A DNA stretch of 64,000 nt from CAVWCQ01 sp963753545 (GTDB lineage Bacteria > Chloroflexota > Anaerolineae > Aggregatilineales > Aggregatilineaceae), in assembly GCA_963753545.1 (NCBI GenBank), contig CAVWCQ010000008.1:1736001-1800000 (forward strand). The letters run 5' to 3'. This document shows, in pieces, positions 26,873-36,561 of this stretch (the first letter of the stretch is position 1; each line of letters starts with the position of its first letter). The position numbers and the translations under genes were made by a program. Below the pieces are notes generated by a model. That model was not told the DNA's origin, made no database searches, and saw only the letters and a list, made by a program, of their open reading frames with translations.

Positions 26873-26881
26873 ATTATAGCA
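26873..26881 (-). promoter_or_regulatory. Extended -10 promoter for tig-clpP-clpX
   Basis: On the minus strand TGCTATAAT is a perfect extended -10. It lies about 30 bases before the tig start at 26842. The -35 region (TGGTTT) is poor, as is usual with an extended -10. Confidence 0.6.
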
Positions 26882-26937
26882 TTATGGCCGGGCAGAAACC
26901 ATAGAGCGGCCATCTTCTAACGCAGGTTTTACACACA

Positions 26938-26966
26938 CGAAAACGGGGCGCTTGTCAACGCCCCGC
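26938..26966 (-). terminator. Terminator after tRNA-Leu
   Basis: On the minus strand CGGGGCG pairs with CGCCCCG around an eight-base loop, followed by TTTTCG, five bases past the tRNA end. Confidence 0.8.
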
Positions 26967-26971
26967 ACGAT

Positions 26972-27052
26972 GGGGAAGAAGGGACTCGAACCCATACGGA
27001 TTTCTCCACATGATCCTAAGTCATGCGCGTCTGCCAGTTCCGCCACTTCCCC
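26972..27052 (-). tRNA. tRNA-Leu (TAG anticodon)
   Basis: Minus strand. Acceptor GGGGAAG pairs with CTTCCCC; anticodon stem ATGAC/ATCAT encloses CTTAGGA region with anticodon TAG; a long variable arm follows, as in class II tRNAs; T-arm has GGTTCGAGTCC. The discriminator is A. CCA is not encoded. Confidence 0.93.
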
Positions 27053-27098
27053 GGCGGTTATTCATTATAAATGCAAATAAGTTCGGAGAAAAGGGTTG

Positions 27099-27869
27099 TT
27101 AGTCGATCATTCGCCCTGGATCGGCGGCGGGGAGTCGAAACGAGAACGTGCTGCCTTGATTGGGCACACTCTGCACCTCAATCTCCGTGTGCATGCCGTG
27201 CGCCAGCAGCATCGCCAGGGCCAACCCGGTCCCGGTCCCGCCATAGCGCCGCGTTGACGATCCATCCACCTGGTAGAAGGCCTCGAAGATGCGGCTCTGT
27301 TCTTCCTCTGCGATGCCGATCCCAAAATCCTGCACGCTGATCCAGACCTGTCGATCCCGGCTGGACGTAACCTGCAAATAGACGGGCGACTCTTCGGGGC
27401 TGAACTTGAGCGCGTTGTCGAGCAGCAGTTGGATCAGGCGGGCCAATGCGCGCTTGTCGGCAACAGCGGGGGGCAGCTTGCCGTCAATCTGTTTCTGGAT
27501 GCGGTTGCTTGCTCCTCGTGAAGCCCAACTGCGCTCGATCATACGGACGGCCAGATCGATGGATTCGGGAACGGACACCGGGCCGAGTTTGATATGGTGA
27601 GTTTGGGCAAGCTGGCGGATATTATCAACCGCGCTTTCTAGCCGTGCCACAGCCTGCTCCGCCATCGCGGCCATGCTGCTCTGCTGAGAACCGCCGTGTT
27701 GGCCCATGTCTTCGGCTAAAAGGGCAACGGCTGCCTTGACCTGAACCAGCGGCGTAGACAGTTCGTGCGAGACATTGCTGATAATGTCGGACTTCATGAC
27801 TTCAACTCGGCGCGAGGCTTCGGCCAGTTCCTGGTTTTCGCGGATCAGCCGGTCAATCTGCTGTTTCAT
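27099..27869 (-). CDS. Cytoplasmic sensor histidine kinase
   Basis: 256 residues. A short coiled N-terminus (QQIDRLIRENQELAEASRRV) leads into the phosphoacceptor helix SDIISNVSHELSTPLVQVKA with the His. The HATPase domain has LIQLLLDNALKFSPEESPVY (N box), VQDFGIGIAEEEQSRIFEAF (G1 and F boxes) and RRYGGTGTGLALAMLLAHG (G2 box). No membrane segment and no sensory domain, so input must come from a partner. It overlaps the preceding receiver-like gene by 17 bases, and the two should be made together. Confidence 0.88.
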   Translation of the reverse strand: MKQQIDRLIRENQELAEASRRVEVMKSDIISNVSHELSTPLVQVKAAVALLAEDMGQHGGSQQSSMAAMAEQAVARLESAVDNIRQLAQTHHIKLGPVSVPESIDLAVRMIERSWASRGASNRIQKQIDGKLPPAVADKRALARLIQLLLDNALKFSPEESPVYLQVTSSRDRQVWISVQDFGIGIAEEEQSRIFEAFYQVDGSSTRRYGGTGTGLALAMLLAHGMHTEIEVQSVPNQGSTFSFRLPAADPGRMID

Positions 27870-28269
27870 GCGCAGCAGGAAGCGAATCCACGAGATCGAG
27901 TTCGTTGTAATCGACCGGGGTGATCAGGATCGTGTCACCCTGGCAGTTGACACAGCTCTCTTCGCCAGCATCCTGGATCACGATAATCGGCAGGAAGCCA
28001 AGCTGCTCATCTCCCTTGATCCGGCAGCAGATCAGGCATTCTTTGCCGTGACATAGCGTGCTATCGAGAATAAGCAGATCGGGCCGCCGCTCATAGACTT
28101 GTTTGATTGTTTGGCGGGCTGTGCTTGCTTTGCTGATGCTGTACCCTGTATCCTGTAGGTGATGGATCAGGTTGGATGCCAGCCGTGACGCGCCAGCAAC
28201 TAACAGCGCCGCTGGTGAAGCGGTCTGGCTGGTTGTTGGTGCAGAGCGGGCTTTCCGTACAGAAGTCAC
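27853..28269 (-). CDS. Receiver-like protein lacking canonical acidic pocket
   Basis: 138 residues, GTG start at 28269. It follows the receiver topology, with the would-be phosphoacceptor Asp in PDLLILDSTLCHGKE. Where a normal receiver has an acidic pair (usually DD or DE), it reads LLVAGASRLASNL, and the usual Lys before Pro is Thr (ILITPVDYNEL). So Mg binding and phosphorylation are doubtful. The middle has CLICC and SCVNC pairs, which might bind metal. It is cotranslated with the histidine kinase after it and may act as its input domain. Confidence 0.65.
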   Translation of the reverse strand: MTSVRKARSAPTTSQTASPAALLVAGASRLASNLIHHLQDTGYSISKASTARQTIKQVYERRPDLLILDSTLCHGKECLICCRIKGDEQLGFLPIIVIQDAGEESCVNCQGDTILITPVDYNELDLVDSLPAAHETAD

Positions 28270-28478
28270 TGGATGAATCTCTCAACAGATTTCCTATGAT
28301 TCGATTGTACTCCATCGCTCGTTTCCGGCAAAGGGTTCTCGGTGCGATAATGGTTTGAGTCCAATTCGAGTTCCGCTTCAATGCAATTCTTCGTAAAATC
28401 TGGTGAGAGTTTGCTCAGACTTTTAAAAAGAATATTGTTACCATAAAAACTCTGAACCATCCATCGGGGATGCATTGC

Positions 28479-31400
28479 ATGAAAAGTGAGCAGAAAGACC
28501 AGGAAAAACAATCTTTTGGCAAATCATTGCCGAAAAAACAAGCGCCGCCACATCCACTTCAGGCCTTTCTTCAGCAGGCCGTTGGGGGAATTCTCGTTTT
28601 AGATAGTCATGGAAAAACGCTGTTTGCCAATGAAGTCGCTCAGCGGCTTATCGCAGGGCGTGTCTGTTATCCGAATGGTACCGAGATTCCGCCAAACGAG
28701 CAGGTTTCATCGAGGGCTTCTCGTGGCGAAACCGTTGCCTGCCAGGAACAGCGCATTGTCTACCTCGATGGTAGTTATCACGATGTAGTGGCCAGCGGCG
28801 CGCCGCTGCTAGACGACAGCCAGGCCGTTGTCGGAGCCATTTTGACTTTTCTGGATGTCAGCGAGCAGCAGCAAGAGGAACGGACGCTGTTTGAGGCGGC
28901 GGTCATCCAGCATACCGATGAGCCAATTGTGGGCCGCAAACTGGACGGGACGATCGTTGCCTGGAACCGCAGCGCCGAACGGGTTTACGGCTATGCCGCT
29001 GAAGAGGCGCTAGGCCAACCCATTTCCATGCTTTTTACCCCCGGCTTTGAGGACGAGCAGGAGCGCTTGATCGGAGCGCTGCAAGAGGGCCAGCAGTTTG
29101 TTTCCCTCGAAACCCGGCGGCGTCACAAAGATGGCCGCATCCTCGATATCGCGCTTACGGCGTCCCCGGTTCGTAACATGCACGGGACTGTGATTGGCCT
29201 GTTGGCGATCTCACATGATATTACGGCCCAAAAACGAACAGAGCGAGCGCTTCGCGTCACACATAATCGGCTGCAAAGCATTGTCGAATCCGACGTGATT
29301 GGGATGACGATTTCCGATGTGGATGGGTATATTTTTGAAGCGAATGATTATTACCTGGATATGCTTGGTTATACCCGCGCTGACTTCAACGCTGGCGTGG
29401 TGAATTGGCGCGCCATCACCGTGCCCGAATATCTCCACCTTGATGACAATGCCATTGTCGAGTTGATGCAGCGTGGCGTGTGTGAACCCTACGAGAAAGA
29501 ATATGTGTGCAAAGACGGCAGGCGAATCTGGGTGCTGCTCGTCGATGCGCTGCTGCGGGAAGAGGATAACCGGATCATCGCCTTTGTCCTCGATATTTCC
29601 GCCCAAAAGCAAGCTGATGAAACGATTCACGCCCAGGCGAATCTGCTTGAACAAACTCAGGATGCTATCCTGGTCTGGGATTGGGGTGACCGGATTGTCA
29701 ATTGGTATAACGGCGCAGCCAGGCTTTATGGCTGGTCGCGCAGCGAAGCGATAGGTAAGAACGCGCATCAACTGCTCCATACGACATCCCCGCTTTCCTG
29801 GGCCGAGATTGAGGAGACGATTCGAACGGTTGGCGAATGGAGCGGCGAACTGACCCAGGTCACGAAAAATGGCCGCCAGGTGATCGTGGAAAGCCATATG
29901 AAGCGGGTTTCGTATGGTCGGGATCAGCAACACATCCTCGAGGTCAATCATGATGTCACCGAGCGTAAGTGGGTGGAGCAGATCGCTGCACAGACCTACG
30001 CCAAGGTGCTCGATCAGCGGCGTAAGCAGAAGGCTATTTTGGGAGCGCTGCCCGTAGGCGTCGCCATTGCCGATGAACACGGACGCATCACCGAAGTGAA
30101 CGACCAGTTCAAAAAGATTTGGGGGCCCGCTCCCCAGGTGAATGGCATTGACCAGTATGGTGTATTTAAGGGCTCGCACCCCGACACCGGAGAACCGATT
30201 CCCGCTGAAGAATGGACGCTTGCCAGGGCGATCCGGACGGGTGAAGTAACGACTGGTGAAGTGATCGATATTGAACGATTTGGAGATGGTCAGCAGGCAA
30301 CCATTCTGAATTCGGCTGCCCCTATTCGCAACGACCAGGGAGAAATTGTGGGTGGCGTGCTCGTGATGACCGATATCACCGAGCGCAAGCAAATGGAACA
30401 GGCCCTGCGCGAGAGCGAAGAACGGCTGCGGACAGTGCTCGAAAACATGCCTGTGATGATGGTTGCAATGGATGAGCAGGACTTGTTTTTACGGTGGAAC
30501 CGGGAGTGTGAGCGTGTCACCGGGTACAGCGCGGGGGAAATCGTTGGCAACCCTCAGGCGCTTGCTCTGCTCATGCCCGACCCAGCTTACCGGGAGAAAA
30601 CACTGTCAGAATTGGTTGCGTTTGGCAGTAACTATCGCCACTACGAAACGATGTACACCGCCAAAGACGGGACTTCGCGCACCATTTCCTGGTCCAATAT
30701 CTCGCGCCGCTTCCCGGTTCCGGGTTGGAACACATGGGCCGTGGGCATTGATGTCACCGAGCGCAAACTGTCCGAACAGCAGCAGCTTGAACTGCGTGCC
30801 CAGCGTGAACGGGTGCAGATTCTGACCGATTTTGTGCGCGATATTTCGCACGACTTCAAAACGCCCATCTCCACGATTAATACCAGTCTTTATCTGATGC
30901 AGCGGTTGACGGATCCGGCCAAACGAGAGTCCCACGTGGGGGTCATCCACCGGCAGGTGACGCGGCTCAATGACCTGATGGAAGGTCTGCTGACCATGAC
31001 TCGGCTGGACGATACCAGCGGTATTAAGACTCACCGGGTTGGCATTAACCAGATTGTCTCAGACATCGGGACACGCATCTGGGATATGGCGGCGCAAAAA
31101 GACATCCACCTGCAGATAGAACTGGACAGCGACGATATTCCCGTCCTGATTGATGAATCGGAGATGGGCAAGGCACTGATTGAACTTGCCGAGAATGCGG
31201 TGCAGTTCACGCTCGAAAGGGGAGTTGTCGCCCTGCGAACCAGGCGACAGGATAATCACGCGGTGATCGAAGTGTACGATACGGGGATCGGTATTCCCGA
31301 AAGCGACCTGCCGAAAATCTTTGAGCGTCTCTACCGGGTGGACAAGGCGCGGGCAACCGATACGGGCGGGATTGGCATGGGGCTTGCGATTGCGCAGAAA

Positions 31401-31499
31401 ATCGTCCAACTGCACGGCGGAACCATCGAGGTGAACAGCACGCTTGGCAGAGGGAGCACCTTCCGCGTGCTGCTGCCCATCGCCGCCGAACCGACCTGA
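28479..31499 (+). CDS. Multi-PAS hybrid-less sensor histidine kinase
   Basis: About 1006 residues with no membrane segment. About six PAS domains follow one another: the first near 30-130 (GGILVLDSHGKTLFANEVA), then ones opening with VGRKLDGTIVAWNRSAERVY, MTISDVDGYIFEANDYYLD, LVWDWGDRIVNWYNGAARLY, GVAIADEHGRITEVNDQF and MVAMDEQDLFLRWNRECERV. The His is in FVRDISHDFKTPISTIN. The HATPase has LIELAENAVQF, YDTGIGIPESDLPKIFERLY and GGIGMGLAIAQKIVQLHG. ATG at 28479 is preferred over 28470, which lies only two bases from the GGGG binding site. Ligands are unknown. Confidence 0.9.
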   Translation: MKSEQKDQEKQSFGKSLPKKQAPPHPLQAFLQQAVGGILVLDSHGKTLFANEVAQRLIAGRVCYPNGTEIPPNEQVSSRASRGETVACQEQRIVYLDGSYHDVVASGAPLLDDSQAVVGAILTFLDVSEQQQEERTLFEAAVIQHTDEPIVGRKLDGTIVAWNRSAERVYGYAAEEALGQPISMLFTPGFEDEQERLIGALQEGQQFVSLETRRRHKDGRILDIALTASPVRNMHGTVIGLLAISHDITAQKRTERALRVTHNRLQSIVESDVIGMTISDVDGYIFEANDYYLDMLGYTRADFNAGVVNWRAITVPEYLHLDDNAIVELMQRGVCEPYEKEYVCKDGRRIWVLLVDALLREEDNRIIAFVLDISAQKQADETIHAQANLLEQTQDAILVWDWGDRIVNWYNGAARLYGWSRSEAIGKNAHQLLHTTSPLSWAEIEETIRTVGEWSGELTQVTKNGRQVIVESHMKRVSYGRDQQHILEVNHDVTERKWVEQIAAQTYAKVLDQRRKQKAILGALPVGVAIADEHGRITEVNDQFKKIWGPAPQVNGIDQYGVFKGSHPDTGEPIPAEEWTLARAIRTGEVTTGEVIDIERFGDGQQATILNSAAPIRNDQGEIVGGVLVMTDITERKQMEQALRESEERLRTVLENMPVMMVAMDEQDLFLRWNRECERVTGYSAGEIVGNPQALALLMPDPAYREKTLSELVAFGSNYRHYETMYTAKDGTSRTISWSNISRRFPVPGWNTWAVGIDVTERKLSEQQQLELRAQRERVQILTDFVRDISHDFKTPISTINTSLYLMQRLTDPAKRESHVGVIHRQVTRLNDLMEGLLTMTRLDDTSGIKTHRVGINQIVSDIGTRIWDMAAQKDIHLQIELDSDDIPVLIDESEMGKALIELAENAVQFTLERGVVALRTRRQDNHAVIEVYDTGIGIPESDLPKIFERLYRVDKARATDTGGIGMGLAIAQKIVQLHGGTIEVNSTLGRGSTFRVLLPIAAEPT

Positions 31500-31533
31500 T
31501 TACAGCCGGGCAGATCTCGTGAGTTGTTTTTTT

Positions 31534-31612
31534 GTAGGGGCGCTGCTTTGCGTGCGGCGAAGCCGCTAAGCCGCTGCGCCCAGCTTTTGTAGGGGCGTAT
31601 GGTTATACGCCC
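31534..31612 (+). repeat. Two GTAGGGGCG-family repeats in tandem
   Basis: 31534-31581 is the long form (GTAGGGGCGCTGCTTTGCGTG to CCGCTGCGCCC). 31589-31612 is a second unit, GTAGGGGCGTATGG followed by TTATACGCCC, which is itself a palindrome. They lie between two convergent genes. Confidence 0.75.
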
Positions 31613-31637
31613 AATTCGTGTCAACAGGCGAATGTGA

Positions 31638-32925
31638 TCATTCCAGCCACGTCACGCCCCGGATCAGGTAATTCTCCAGAAAATCCGGTTTGCCGCCCAG
31701 TGTTTCATCAACGGTGAAACGGATGACCGTCTGCGTCTCGCCCGTCTCAATGGTGGTCACGTTGACCATCGTTTCCCCGCTCTCATAATTGCCCGCAATC
31801 CAGGCGATGTATTGCTCGTCCGGCGAGGCGTCGTACAGGTGCCCGAACAACAAGCCGCCGAATTGCTCCTCATCGTTGCGATCATCCGCGTTGCCGATTG
31901 GCCCGGCGATGGGGCGGGGATCGGTGCCAGTGTCGACATCCAGGAGCATAATCTCGCGCTGGGGATCGCCTTCGATCTGCCCGCACGATCCGCTGCCAAC
32001 CTGGACGAACAGCAGCGAGTCGTCGTCCAGCCATTCCGGGGATGAGGCCGTTGTGTCCGGCTCTGTCCAGATAGGCTGCGGCGCGGGGATCGTCCCGCCC
32101 AGTGGCAGGGGCAGTGGGTAAAGCTCAATCACGGAATCAGCGCAGACAGCAGCGGGGCGTTCTGGGGCGGTCGTGCCGTCCGCAGCCGGGAGGTTAAAGA
32201 GCAGCGTGCCTGGGTCAAGCATATCGAACGGGCTGATTGCCGCCATACGCGTGCCATCGGGCGAGACAGCCGCAAATGGATAGCCTGCCAGTTCCAGGGC
32301 AGTGTTTCCGGCAGGCGAAGAGTCACCCGTCGCCGGGTCCAGGATCGTGATTGTGCCGGGGACGTTGACGTCCCACCAGACGAGGCGCGAGTCCGGTGTC
32401 CAGGCCCAGCGATAAAACGCATTCGATCCGGTGGCGATATTCACCGGCTCGGCTGAATCATCCAGGCTGATCAGCCGCATCTGGACTCGGTAAATGCCGC
32501 CCGTCAGCGTGATCATCCAGCGGCCATCGGGTGAAATATCGAATCCGTTCGGGTTCGTGCCCGTGTTGGGAATGGTGGTTGAAGCTTCCAGCGCTCAAAT
32601 CGATCATGCCAAAATTGGGAAAGGCGACAAAAACGCCGCGTGTCTCGTCCGTGTTCATCGCCGGAGAACTGTTGGCGGTAATCTCATCAAAGGACGTTGT
32701 TTCCCCGCTTTGCAGGTCCAACACCTGGAACTGCCGCCCTTTCAGATAGAGCAGTCGCCCCGGTAGAGAATTGGAGTCGCTGGCGCTGCCGGGGGCAGTC
32801 GGACTGGGGGCCGCGGATTGTCCTTGTGGCCCTTTCAGCGTGACACCTTCCCGCGTATCGTCGCCACAGGCCGCCAGAATGAGCAGCAGGAGGAAAGTGA
32901 AACAGCATGCCCGGCGTCTCATCAT
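31638..32925 (-). CDS. Lipoprotein with beta-propeller-like repeats, one frameshift
   Basis: The ATG at 32925, with AAAGGA seven bases upstream, starts a signal peptide with lipobox LILAACGDD, so the protein is lipid-anchored outside the membrane. The frame shifts near 32586. The body has WD40/TolB-like blade motifs: FDISPDGRWMITLTGG, WAWTPDSRLVWWDV, AAVSPDGTRMAAIS, PEWLDDDSLLFVQ and SPDEQYIAWIAG. About 428 residues when joined. A beta-propeller that binds a peptide or protein partner is likely; no catalytic motif is seen. Confidence 0.7.
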
Positions 32926-32978
32926 CGATTCGTCCTTTCGTCTGTCTAGTGATACGCATAAACAAGCAAAATGTGCGT

Positions 32979-32984
32979 TATAAT
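32979..32984 (+). promoter_or_regulatory. -10 hexamer upstream of mrp
   Basis: TATAAT 29-34 bases before the candidate ATG at 33013, with no good -35. Confidence 0.4.
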
Positions 32985-33012
32985 CTCCCTGACCTGATTC
33001 TGTAGCAGAGAA

Positions 33013-34086
33013 ATGGGAGATGATGTGTCTGAACAAAAACTGCATGACGGTGTAATGGCGGCATTGGGAACGGTGATTGAGCCGGAACTGCGCCGTGATT
33101 TAGTGACACTCAATATGGTGCGCGACCTGCGGATTACCGAAGACGGCGTTGCCCATTTTACGTTGGTATTGACGACGCCCGCCTGCCCGCTGAAAGACGT
33201 GATCTTCGGCGCGGCCAAGGCAGCGGTTCTCAAAGTGCCCGGCATCAAGGATATCGATGTCCGCTGGGACTCGAATGTGCCGACGGATGCGCGTATCTTC
33301 GGGCGGCTGGAAGTGCCCCTGCGCAGCGTGATCGCCATCAGCAGCGGCAAAGGTGGTGTGGGCAAGAGCACGGTTGCCGTGAATCTGGCGGTTGCCCTGG
33401 CCCAGAGTGGCGCGCGCGTTGGCCTGATGGATGCCGATATCCTGGGACCGAACATCCCCAAGATGGTTGGGCTGGGTTTCGAGCAGCCGCGTATGGCCTC
33501 CAACAAAAAACTGACGCCGTTTGAAGTATACGGTGTCAAGGTGATGAGCATGGGCTTTTTGGCCGATCCGAATACGCCTGTGATCTGGCGCGGTCCCATG
33601 CTGCACAGCGCGATCCGCCAGTTCTTTAGCGATGTGGACTGGGGTGAACTGGACTATATGGTTGTAGATCTGCCGCCCGGAACGGGTGACGCGCAGCTTA
33701 GTCTGGCGCAGTCGGTCCCGCTGACCGGGGCGATCATCGTCACCCAGCCGCAGAGTGTGGCGGTAGACGATGCGCGGCGCGGTCTGGCGATGTTTGAAAA
33801 GCTCAATGTGCCGATCATGGGCGTTGTCGAGAACATGGCAGGCGAGATGTTTGGGCAGGGCGGCGGCGAAGAACTGGCCCAGGAACGTAATGTGCCATTT
33901 TTGGGGCGTGTTCCACAGGCGGCCAGCGTGCGCATCGGCGGCGATTCCGGGCATCCTGTCGTCGCTGACGATCCGACCTCTCCGGCGGGTCAGGCGTTCC
34001 ACAATCTCGCCAAGGCGATTGCGGCGCGTGTCAGCGTGATGCTGCTCGGCGGGCAAACGGTGATCCCACTGAACATAATCAAGTAG
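33013..34086 (+). CDS. mrp: Mrp/NBP35 family iron-sulfur cluster carrier ATPase
   Basis: 357 residues. The N-terminal MIP18/DUF59-like domain (about 5-90) has TLNMVRDLRITEDG and LTTPACPLKD. The deviant Walker A is SSGKGGVGKSTVAVN, with switch II in MVVDLPPGTGDAQLS. The family carries or transfers Fe-S clusters using ATP; the CPXC motif expected near the C-terminus in some members is not seen. GGGAG within the first codons means the GTG at 33025 could be the real start. Confidence 0.9.
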   Translation: MGDDVSEQKLHDGVMAALGTVIEPELRRDLVTLNMVRDLRITEDGVAHFTLVLTTPACPLKDVIFGAAKAAVLKVPGIKDIDVRWDSNVPTDARIFGRLEVPLRSVIAISSGKGGVGKSTVAVNLAVALAQSGARVGLMDADILGPNIPKMVGLGFEQPRMASNKKLTPFEVYGVKVMSMGFLADPNTPVIWRGPMLHSAIRQFFSDVDWGELDYMVVDLPPGTGDAQLSLAQSVPLTGAIIVTQPQSVAVDDARRGLAMFEKLNVPIMGVVENMAGEMFGQGGGEELAQERNVPFLGRVPQAASVRIGGDSGHPVVADDPTSPAGQAFHNLAKAIAARVSVMLLGGQTVIPLNIIK

Positions 34087-34130
34087 TCCTACGGATTTGC
34101 GCCAGAGAATGTGTATTCTTGGTGGGGCGG

Positions 34131-34147
34131 GTTAACAAACCCGCCCT
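34131..34147. repeat. GGGCGGGTTAACAAACCCGCCC palindrome
   Basis: Near-identical to 15623-15650, with GTGG in place of the GTAG head. Confidence 0.65.
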
Positions 34148-34200
34148 CGCACCTGAGCCGGTTTACGTGTGCGGGACGGGAAAATTACGGGGGATTTCTG

Positions 34201-34806
34201 ATGATTCTGAATGGACTTTTGGTAGATCTTGTGCCTTATGGGGCCGAATTTGCGGAATATGAGCAGCAGTGGCGCAACGGGCCGATGCGCCGTTTCTGGG
34301 GCATTGATGGCCTGCTCACGAGGGCAAGTGTGGAACAAATGCGTCAGGACTGGCAGGCGCAGGACGAAACGATGCCGTTGGCTCCCGTCCGTTTTGGCGT
34401 GCGGACGAAGGAAGGAGTGCCAATCGGCATTTTTTTGCTGATGAATTTTAACGGCCCCAACCGGATCGCGGAGGTTGGCGCGGGCATTGGCGATCCAGCC
34501 TATTGGGGTGGGGGATATGGCTCCGACGCCATGCTGCTCATCACCGATTTTGCGTTCCGCTGGCTGGATCTGCGGCGGCTGTACCTGACCACGATGGGCG
34601 TCAACGCCCGTGCGCAGCGGCAGGTGGAAAAATGCGGTTTCAAGCGGGAAGGCGCGCGCCGGAGCTGCGTCCGCGACCTCGACGGCACCTACTGCGATTT
34701 CCTGTTTTATGGGTTGATGCGCGAGGAATGGCCGGGCCGCGATGTCATGGTTGAGCGGTTGGCGCTGCGGGACAAAGCGCTGGCAAAGGGCTATCCGGTC
34801 GAATAA
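34201..34806 (+). CDS. GNAT family N-acetyltransferase (RimJ/RimL-like)
   Basis: 201 residues. Motif A is AEVGAGIGDPAYWGGGYGSD, with the acetyl-CoA loop WGGGYGSDA, and a later NARAQRQVEKCGFKREGARR matches the conserved motif B of RimJ/RimL-type enzymes. GGGGGATT precedes the ATG at 34201. The substrate could be a protein N-terminus or a small amine. The next gene is 16 bases downstream on the same strand. Confidence 0.87.
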   Translation: MILNGLLVDLVPYGAEFAEYEQQWRNGPMRRFWGIDGLLTRASVEQMRQDWQAQDETMPLAPVRFGVRTKEGVPIGIFLLMNFNGPNRIAEVGAGIGDPAYWGGGYGSDAMLLITDFAFRWLDLRRLYLTTMGVNARAQRQVEKCGFKREGARRSCVRDLDGTYCDFLFYGLMREEWPGRDVMVERLALRDKALAKGYPVE

Positions 34807-34822
34807 ACAAAGCGAGGCGACA

Positions 34823-35392
34823 ATGGGGGAAGATGAGCGCGTAATTGAGTTGATCCGGGTTCATCTGGCGCGCTACCCGGAAATGCGCATGATGGACCTG
34901 TATCGATTGCTGCATCAAGCGACGTTTGGGCCGGGGCATCGGATTACTGGCAAAAAAGAAGCGCGAGAGTGGCTGGAATTCCAGATGGATCACGTGACGC
35001 CATCGCGAACGGAAGCGGCAGCCGAGGCTGTGCACCCTGACGGCGAGATCGTGCGGGTGAATCTGCGGCACTATGTCGCGTTGGGCGGCAAGAGTAAGCC
35101 GCTGTTGGAAGCCGTGATCCATTCGGCTGATTGGGTGCGGGGCGATACGGCTGTGATGGCGGGGCGCTGGCGGCTGGTCGAGTCGCTGGCCCAGGCGGGC
35201 GATTTGAACGCGGAGTATTTCCCTGTGCGTGAGGTGCTGCTGTTTGGGCGTGTCCGCGCCCATGAGCAGTGGCCTGCCGTGCAGCATTCGCCCGAATACG
35301 AAGCGGTCTATCACCCCGTCTATCGCCTGCTGACGCGTTCCGATGCCGAGGCGGTTTATCAGAAATTGGGCGTGCCGCTTCAGGTGATTTGA
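34823..35392 (+). CDS. Conserved-looking hypothetical protein
   Basis: 189 residues, no signal or TM. The first half is helical with MMDLYRLLHQATFGPGHRI, then a block EIVRVNLRHYVALGGKSK and a C-terminal HSPEYEAVYHPVYRLLTRSD. The His and Asn in the FGPGHRI/VNLRHY parts recur in related-looking proteins, but I cannot name the family. Placed directly after a GNAT gene and probably cotranscribed with it. Function unknown. Confidence 0.6.
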   Translation: MGEDERVIELIRVHLARYPEMRMMDLYRLLHQATFGPGHRITGKKEAREWLEFQMDHVTPSRTEAAAEAVHPDGEIVRVNLRHYVALGGKSKPLLEAVIHSADWVRGDTAVMAGRWRLVESLAQAGDLNAEYFPVREVLLFGRVRAHEQWPAVQHSPEYEAVYHPVYRLLTRSDAEAVYQKLGVPLQVI

Positions 35393-35413
35393 GTAAACTG
35401 AAGAAAAACCCCA

Positions 35414-35459
35414 TGTCCTCTCCCCTTTCTCTGCGTAGCGGGGAAAGGGGCAGGGGATA
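35414..35459. repeat. CCTCTCCCC palindrome
   Basis: CCTCTCCCCTTTC ... GGGGAAAGGGGCAGGGG forms an imperfect hairpin between two convergent genes; related to other CCCTCTCC repeats in the window. Confidence 0.5.
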
Positions 35460-35469
35460 GGGGCTTGTT

Positions 35470-36477
35470 TTATTCCTCTTCGACGGGGACAGGAATATGC
35501 CGGTGCCCGTGAATGACGCGGCGGATCGCATAGGGGCTTTTACCCTGCGATTCGTAGTAGGTGCGCATCAGCACTTCTGTGATCAGACCCATCATGATCG
35601 ACTGGAACGCTGTAATCCAGAACAGCGCCGCCAGGATCGCCCAGAGCATACCCCAGACTCCTGTCACTACGGCCCCGATGATCATCCCCAGCAGACTGAT
35701 GATTCCCAGCAGGATCAGAATGAAGCCAGCCCCGCCAAAGATATACATGGGACGCGTGTTGTACTTGGTGATGAACGTAACGGTCATCAGGTCCAGCACC
35801 ACTTTGATCGTGCGCCACAATCCATACTTGGACTTGCCGTGAATACGCGGGCGGTGGTTGACCACACGCTCTACGATCCGCGCCCCGGCTGCGCTTGCCA
35901 GGATCGGGATCAGGCGGTGCATTTCGCCATACAGCTTGACATGATCAAGCACTTCGCGGCGGTAGGTTTTCAGCGTGCAGCCGTAGTCGTGCAGGTCAAC
36001 GCCTGATACGCTGGAGATCAGCTTGTTGGCGATCTTCGAGGGCAGGCGGCGGCTGTACTTCTTGTCCTGGCGGTTCTTGCGCCAGCCGCTCACCAGGTCG
36101 TAACCCTCTTTTTCCATCTGCTCCAGCATCAGCGGGATATCGTGCGGATCGTTTTGCAGATCGGAGTCCATCAGCGCGATGATCGCGCCGTTAGCGTGAT
36201 CGATCCCGGCCTGGATCGCCGCTGTTTGCCCGAAATTGCGGCGGAACAGCACGGCGCGCACCTTGTTGGGCGACTGCTCGGCAAGCTGCGTAATTTTCTG
36301 AGCGCTGTCGTCTCGGCTGCCATCATCCACATAGATAATTTCATAGCGCAGCCCTGTCGTATCCAGCACGCCTTTGAGTTCTTCATGGACAAGAAGAATA
36401 TTCTCTTCTTCGTTGTATACGGGTAGCACAACGGACAGATCAAACGGGTAGCGGTGGTTAGTTAACGAGGCGTCCAC
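35470..36477 (-). CDS. Family 2 glycosyltransferase (polyprenyl-phosphate sugar transferase type)
   Basis: 335 residues. GT-A fold: LSVVLPVYNEEENILLVHEE, then IIYVDDGSRDDSAQKI with the first Asp pair and IIALMDSDLQNDPHD with the DxD-like motif. A QxxRW-like region (HGKSKYGLWRTIK) is present. Two C-terminal membrane helices (about 235-300) anchor it. The set resembles ArnC/DPM1-type enzymes that load sugars on undecaprenyl phosphate. Donor sugar unknown. Confidence 0.88.
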   Translation of the reverse strand: MDASLTNHRYPFDLSVVLPVYNEEENILLVHEELKGVLDTTGLRYEIIYVDDGSRDDSAQKITQLAEQSPNKVRAVLFRRNFGQTAAIQAGIDHANGAIIALMDSDLQNDPHDIPLMLEQMEKEGYDLVSGWRKNRQDKKYSRRLPSKIANKLISSVSGVDLHDYGCTLKTYRREVLDHVKLYGEMHRLIPILASAAGARIVERVVNHRPRIHGKSKYGLWRTIKVVLDLMTVTFITKYNTRPMYIFGGAGFILILLGIISLLGMIIGAVVTGVWGMLWAILAALFWITAFQSIMMGLITEVLMRTYYESQGKSPYAIRRVIHGHRHIPVPVEEE

Positions 36478-36561
36478 CTGCGGGAATCTCCTGTTGATGA
36501 TAACAATCTACAGCAGCGGTCATTATAGCCGCGCGCCGGATGTTCCGTCAAAGAGCGCTTA

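Noticed and set aside
28470..28478. Start of the PAS kinase at the first ATG (28470)
   Set aside because: The GGGG binding site ends only two bases before it; the ATG at 28479 has proper spacing.
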